Below, piece after piece: positions 5,936 through 8,836 of a DNA stretch of 8,836 nt. A program made the position numbers and the translations under genes. The stretch is from an uncultured Oscillospiraceae bacterium (GTDB lineage: Bacteria; Bacillota; Clostridia; Oscillospirales; Oscillospiraceae): assembly GCA_910587785.1 (NCBI GenBank), contig CAJUOA010000117.1, positions 1-8,836 of the forward strand, in the 5' to 3' direction. The notes under the pieces are model-generated. The model did no database searches and was not told where the DNA came from. It worked only from the letters and a program-made list of their open reading frames with translations. Within the stretch, counting starts at the first letter, position 1; every line of letters begins with the position of its first letter.

Positions 5936-6393
5936 AGGCCGCCTCCGGCCCGGGCGGACTGCATATAGGCCGCCAGAGGTGTCATGGACGCCCGCGCAGA
6001 GCGGACAATGGCCTCTATGTCGTCCTCATAGAGCACAAAGTCTCCGGGGAGCTGGCGGATCAAATAGTACCGCCTGCTCTGCCCGTTCTCCCCCAGGATC
6101 ACCCGGCCCTCTACCATGCCGTAGAGCTCCCTGAGCACCGAGAGCACCCCGTCATACAGGCGGCCGCCGCCGGAGGCGGGAACGGACATGCCCGCCGGAC
6201 CCTCCCCCTGGAGTCTCTCCAGGGACACGCCCAGGGCTGCGGCGATCTTCTCCGCCGTACGCCGCTTGGGTGCCGTGACGCCGTTTTCGTAGCTGCTGAC
6301 CGCGCCGCCGGTGATGCCGCAGAGCGCGCCCAGCTGGTTCTGTGTCAGGCCCCGCTTCTTCCGCAGGGCGCGGATGGTCTGGCCGATGGTCAT
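5932..6393 (-). CDS. XRE family transcriptional regulator
   Basis: A 153-residue protein. The N-terminal HTH_3 domain covers residues 5-60: IRALRKKRGLTQNQLGALCG, then GAVSSYENG with the recognition helix and AAALGVSLERL. After a glycine-rich linker (about 62-78) comes a region without recognised family, ending EDDIEAIVRSARASM (123-137) and a short helical tail. That tail is similar to residues 105-130 of the next gene product, so the two are probably diverged paralogues. AAAGGAGG (6408-6401) lies 7 bases from the ATG. It overlaps the downstream gene by four bases (ATGA). A 32-bp perfect palindrome lies 11 bases beyond its ribosome binding site and is a good operator candidate for this or its partner protein. 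Confidence 0.9.
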   Translation of the reverse strand: MTIGQTIRALRKKRGLTQNQLGALCGITGGAVSSYENGVTAPKRRTAEKIAAALGVSLERLQGEGPAGMSVPASGGGRLYDGVLSVLRELYGMVEGRVILGENGQSRRYYLIRQLPGDFVLYEDDIEAIVRSARASMTPLAAYMQSARAGGGL

Positions 6394-6418
6394 ATGGATC
6401 CCTCCTTTGGGGCGTGTC

Positions 6419-6450
6419 TCCTTCTTTCTTTATCGATAAAGAAAGAAGGA
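6419..6450. repeat. 32-bp perfect palindrome upstream of the XRE pair
   Basis: The left arm TCCTTCTTTCTTTATC (6419-6434) is exactly reverse-complementary to the right arm (6435-6450) with no spacer, centred on ATCGAT. Symmetry stops sharply at both ends. It lies in the 98-base gap between the FliB-type gene and the first XRE gene, in the expected 5' untranslated or promoter region of the latter. As DNA it could be a binding site for a dimeric regulator; as RNA it could form a long hairpin, but no U-run follows on the minus strand, so it is a poor terminator. No convincing -35/-10 pair was found around it. Confidence 0.9.
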
Positions 6451-6491
6451 ACACTTTTTGTCCGCAAAGCTGCCCTTTGCTCCTGTTTTTG

Positions 6492-7709
6492 TCAGCCGCC
6501 CAGAAGGATCGCCATATGGGCCAGGGTGGCGCTGTCGTTTTGGAAGAGCTCGTCCTGCAAAGAAGTTTGACGAGCTCCGTTATGGATGAGACCACGGCTG
6601 GCAAAAACTGTAAGGCGGAAAAGTTCATCCCGGTTGGGCTCTATACCCTCACGGCAGCTCATCACCGCCATAAAACGATAGAACGCATAGAGATTGCAGA
6701 AATTGACATAGCTCTTCCACAGATCCTCCCTAGATGCAAGAGCAGGCATCTGTAAATGGAAAAAAAGAGATACCATGAGATTTTCTATAAAGAAATCCTT
6801 ATTTCCAAAATACTCTTCATACCGTGTTCGTGCTTGCTGGTAGGGCACTAATGGGATGGTCGCACGACTGGAGTCTCCGTGTCCTATGACACCAAGTCCC
6901 GTGACAATCTCATGTTGGACGGAGGCAAAATCCAGCGCTGCGCTCTCTATCTGAAGTATGGTGCGCAAGGCATTGCTTAGGAACATCGGCAATGCGTTGT
7001 TCGACTGAGGAAGAAGCTCTTCTGCATGGCTGGGCAAAGAACGGGCACGCAAGAGCCAGACAGCTATGTCCTCCTCCCCATCCACAAGTTCCTTCAAAGC
7101 CATCCCCATCAATAATATCCGTTGGGACAATGGAAACCGCCGGTCCTGAAGCATATCCACGCACCACTCTCGGATAGGAGCGAAGAAAGGAACAAGCGGA
7201 TAGCCTTCTTCGATCGTTAGTATCCGCTGCTCCTCCTTGGGCAACGGGTCAGACAAGAAAGCTACCCCATCTGGTAAATCCCACAGCAACGCTAGTACAC
7301 CTTCGCATGCTGGACTCAGCGAACGCTCTAGGTAACCGGAAGCCAAACATATCTGTTTACGCGGAAAATTGCGACAGACTGCCGGGAGGGCTTCGTGTCC
7401 TTTTTCTATTTGCAACGCACATAGACGATCCTTACGCAAAAGCGGGCAATCCCCGGTGTCCATGTTAAATGCCCCATAATTATTTTCAGTCGTTGCGTTG
7501 CGGATACGATGTACCCCTCCCTTTAGCTGGTCATTCAACTCCTGAGAGCCCGTCTGCCGTTTCAAGGATAAATAGTCTTTTTTGTTAAATGTGATGTTCC
7601 AGCCTTTGCAGCAGCTCAGATGACACCCCGCCGCCAGGCAGTGGAAATCATCATAATAAGCAGGCCGCAGGTCCTTATCGACTAGGACCTTTCTCTTTTG
7701 ATCCGCTAT
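6492..7709 (-). CDS. fliB: FliB-type flagellin lysine-N-methylase; start codon apparently ATA
   Basis: FliB proteins methylate lysine side chains of flagellin. The frame encodes 405 residues if read from ATA at 7709, the family's usual size. The hallmark LRPAYYDDFHCLAAGC-HLSCCKGW segment gives cysteines at 24, 29, 33 and 34. A second conserved block, DCPLLRKDRLC through VCRNFPRK, gives cysteines at 88, 97 and 112. These probably bind a metal or Fe-S cluster. No ATG, GTG or TTG occurs in frame before the cysteine motif; the first standard start is TTG at 7565, which would remove it. The ATA is preceded by AAAGGCGGTGG at ideal spacing, one base from a normal ribosome binding site, so an ancestral ATG probably became ATA. 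The product may be poorly made or the gene may be an early pseudogene. A small hairpin (7670-7689) lies early in the coding region. Base composition is more AT-rich than neighbours. The flagellin gene lies immediately upstream. Confidence 0.82.
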   Translation of the reverse strand: MADQKRKVLVDKDLRPAYYDDFHCLAAGCHLSCCKGWNITFNKKDYLSLKRQTGSQELNDQLKGGVHRIRNATTENNYGAFNMDTGDCPLLRKDRLCALQIEKGHEALPAVCRNFPRKQICLASGYLERSLSPACEGVLALLWDLPDGVAFLSDPLPKEEQRILTIEEGYPLVPFFAPIREWCVDMLQDRRFPLSQRILLMGMALKELVDGEEDIAVWLLRARSLPSHAEELLPQSNNALPMFLSNALRTILQIESAALDFASVQHEIVTGLGVIGHGDSSRATIPLVPYQQARTRYEEYFGNKDFFIENLMVSLFFHLQMPALASREDLWKSYVNFCNLYAFYRFMAVMSCREGIEPNRDELFRLTVFASRGLIHNGARQTSLQDELFQNDSATLAHMAILLGG

Positions 7710-7713
7710 AAGA

Positions 7714-7724
7714 CCACCGCCTTT
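7714..7724 (-). promoter_or_regulatory. Altered ribosome binding site of the FliB-type gene
   Basis: Read on the minus strand, AAAGGCGGTGG (7724-7714) differs by one base (C for A) from AAAGGAGGTGG. The GGCGG core ends 7 bases before ATA at 7709, the best spacing for initiation. This decides where the gene originally began and shows that both signal and start codon have departed from consensus. Confidence 0.6.
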
Positions 7725-7781
7725 CCAATTTTGATATACATGATCGTAAAACAGATATGATCCGTTCCTATGTATGGGATA

Positions 7782-7805
7782 GGGGCCGGACGTCCGCCCG
7801 GCCCC
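7782..7805 (-). terminator. Hairpin downstream of the flagellin gene
   Basis: GGGGCCGG (7782-7789) pairs with CCGGCCCC (7798-7805), an 8-bp all-GC stem with an 8-base loop, 37 bases after the flagellin stop. No U-run follows in the leftward direction (TATCCCATAC), so it may act as a partial terminator or as a 3' stabilising structure that lets some transcription reach the FliB-type gene. The gap 7710-7842 holds nothing else recognised. Confidence 0.55.
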
Positions 7806-7842
7806 CTTGCGTATGACTCAATAGGATCGTGTCCAAAAAGGA

Positions 7843-8836
7843 TCAGCCCAGCAGCTGGAGCACGCCCTGAGGCACCTGGTTCGCCTGAGCCAGCATGGCC
7901 TGGGCGGACTGGACGAGGATGTTGTTCTTGACGTAGGACATCATCTCCTCGGCCACGTCGGTGTCGCGGATGGTGCTCTCGGCATCCTGGATGTTCTCCG
8001 CCATGACGCTCAGGTTGTTGGCGGTGTGATCCAGACGGTTCTGGATAGCGCCCAGATCGCCACGGATACTAGAGACATAGTTGATAGCATCCTTGATGAC
8101 GTTGACAGCCTTTGCAGCACCCTCCTGAGTGCCGATGTCGATGGACTCGATGGTATCAGTAGTCTTAATAGTGTTGCCATCGGCGTCCTTCACCAGGTTG
8201 CCGTCCTCGTCGCGCTGGAGGCCGAACATGGCGCTGACATGCATATCACCCACGGAGATCTCCATCTGGTTGAAAGGATCGGAGGTATCGCCAATTTGGA
8301 GGGTCAGGGGCTTGCCAGGGGTGCCGGGGACGGCATCCTTAGCCTGGGTCTTGAAGCCCAGAGTCGCCATGATGCCCTCTTCGGTAGACAGATCGATGCC
8401 ATTGTTGCCCTCGGCCGTATCATTACCGGTAGGATCGCCATTGGCATCGGTCTTCTCCACCAGGGTGATGCCCTTACCGGCGTTGGCAGAGACAGTCCAG
8501 GTCTCGTTATCAGCGGCGGCGGCGGACAAGCGCTCGTGGACCTTGTCCATGTCCAGGGTCTTGCCCTCACCGACCATATCGCCGATATAGACCATGCCGT
8601 CCGTATCCTTCTTGGTAGCATCAGTGGTGAAGGTGTAGTCTACGTTGCCGATGGTCACGGAGTTGCCATCGGCGACCATAGTGTCCTTCAGTTGGATAAC
8701 GGTGCTAGCCAGACGCTGGACATCCGCCAGGCCCACAGAGGTAACATCAGTGGTCTGCATATTCCAGTCACCGGTGACAGGCTTAGAGCCTATCCGCAAA
8801 TAGCTAGCGATGGACAGGAAGGATCTTTCTCCAAAC
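7843..8836 (-). CDS. Flagellin, 5' end outside the window
   Basis: The structural subunit of the flagellar filament. The reading frame is open to the right edge, giving about 330 residues; the conserved N-terminal D0/D1 helix is not in the window, so the gene starts beyond 8836. An internal TTG at 8799 should not be taken as the start. The C-terminal D1/D0 domain is classical: SSIRGDLGAIQNRLDHTANN, then ENIQDAESTIRDTDVAEEMM and AQAMLAQANQVPQGVLQLLG at the very end. The visible middle part, with SVTIGNVDYTFTTDA and an acidic Gly/Asp/Asn-rich stretch, is a variable surface domain. No signal peptide is expected, since flagellin leaves through the flagellar type III system. It is followed by a FliB-type gene, whose product would methylate its lysines. 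Confidence 0.96.
   Translation of the reverse strand, partial: FGERSFLSIASYLRIGSKPVTGDWNMQTTDVTSVGLADVQRLASTVIQLKDTMVADGNSVTIGNVDYTFTTDATKKDTDGMVYIGDMVGEGKTLDMDKVHERLSAAAADNETWTVSANAGKGITLVEKTDANGDPTGNDTAEGNNGIDLSTEEGIMATLGFKTQAKDAVPGTPGKPLTLQIGDTSDPFNQMEISVGDMHVSAMFGLQRDEDGNLVKDADGNTIKTTDTIESIDIGTQEGAAKAVNVIKDAINYVSSIRGDLGAIQNRLDHTANNLSVMAENIQDAESTIRDTDVAEEMMSYVKNNILVQSAQAMLAQANQVPQGVLQLLG

Noticed and set aside
6464..6490. A plus-strand hairpin GCAAAG/CTTTGC followed by CCTGTTTTTG resembling a terminator.
   Set aside because: The stem is only 6 bp and no plus-strand gene reads into it.
7675..7700. A sigma-28-like motif on the minus strand, CAAA, 15 bases, TCGATAA, before the FliB-type gene.
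   Set aside because: Both boxes are imperfect, and the start of transcription would fall inside the conserved coding region, leaving no room for a ribosome binding site before the cysteine motif.
8797..8799. TTG as the start of a 318-residue flagellin.
   Set aside because: The frame remains open to the window edge and the protein would lack the universal flagellin N-terminal helix, so the true start lies outside.

Overview
The window looks like the chromosome of a GC-rich, flagellated member of the Clostridia, probably a gut Oscillospiraceae of the Flavonifractor/Intestinimonas/Oscillibacter kind. This is inferred from the high-GC coding style, AGGAGG-type ribosome binding sites, sigma-A promoters with 17-bp spacers, a Firmicutes-style Rrf2/NifS/NifU cluster and a clostridial-type flagellin. 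No rRNA, tRNA or CRISPR array is visible, and no gap between genes exceeds 300 bases.

Plus-strand half (about 1-5144). A promoter with an inverted repeat over its -10 box leads into an iron-sulfur cluster operon: an Rrf2/IscR-like regulator (256-717), a class I cysteine desulfurase (826-2022), an unfamiliar HExxH metallopeptidase-like protein (2102-2926) and the IscU/NifU scaffold (2961-3401). The desulfurase supplies sulfur, IscU builds the cluster, and the regulator carries a cysteine cluster that could sense it. The peptidase between desulfurase and scaffold is unexpected. A toxin-first RelE-type toxin-antitoxin pair (3421-3867), lower in GC, is attached to the 3' end. A strong promoter with an operator-like imperfect palindrome in its spacer then drives a TetR regulator and a flavodoxin-like protein (4001-5144). 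This unit ends at a bidirectional terminator shared with the convergent genes.

Minus-strand half (8836 down to 5195). Transcription runs leftward from a flagellin gene cut by the right edge of the window, through a FliB-type lysine-N-methylase gene that should act on flagellin, to two coupled XRE-type regulators. The FliB frame is intact through its cysteine motif, but its expected start codon reads ATA and its Shine-Dalgarno is altered. A 32-bp perfect palindrome lies just upstream of the XRE pair. The second XRE protein is the most unusual object here: after an N-terminal HTH and a helical segment shared with its neighbour, it carries an IS5-family transposase N-terminal (DUF4096-like) domain with no catalytic domain. 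It looks like a transposase DNA-binding domain recruited into a regulator.

All family assignments come from reading motifs by eye; no database search was run.
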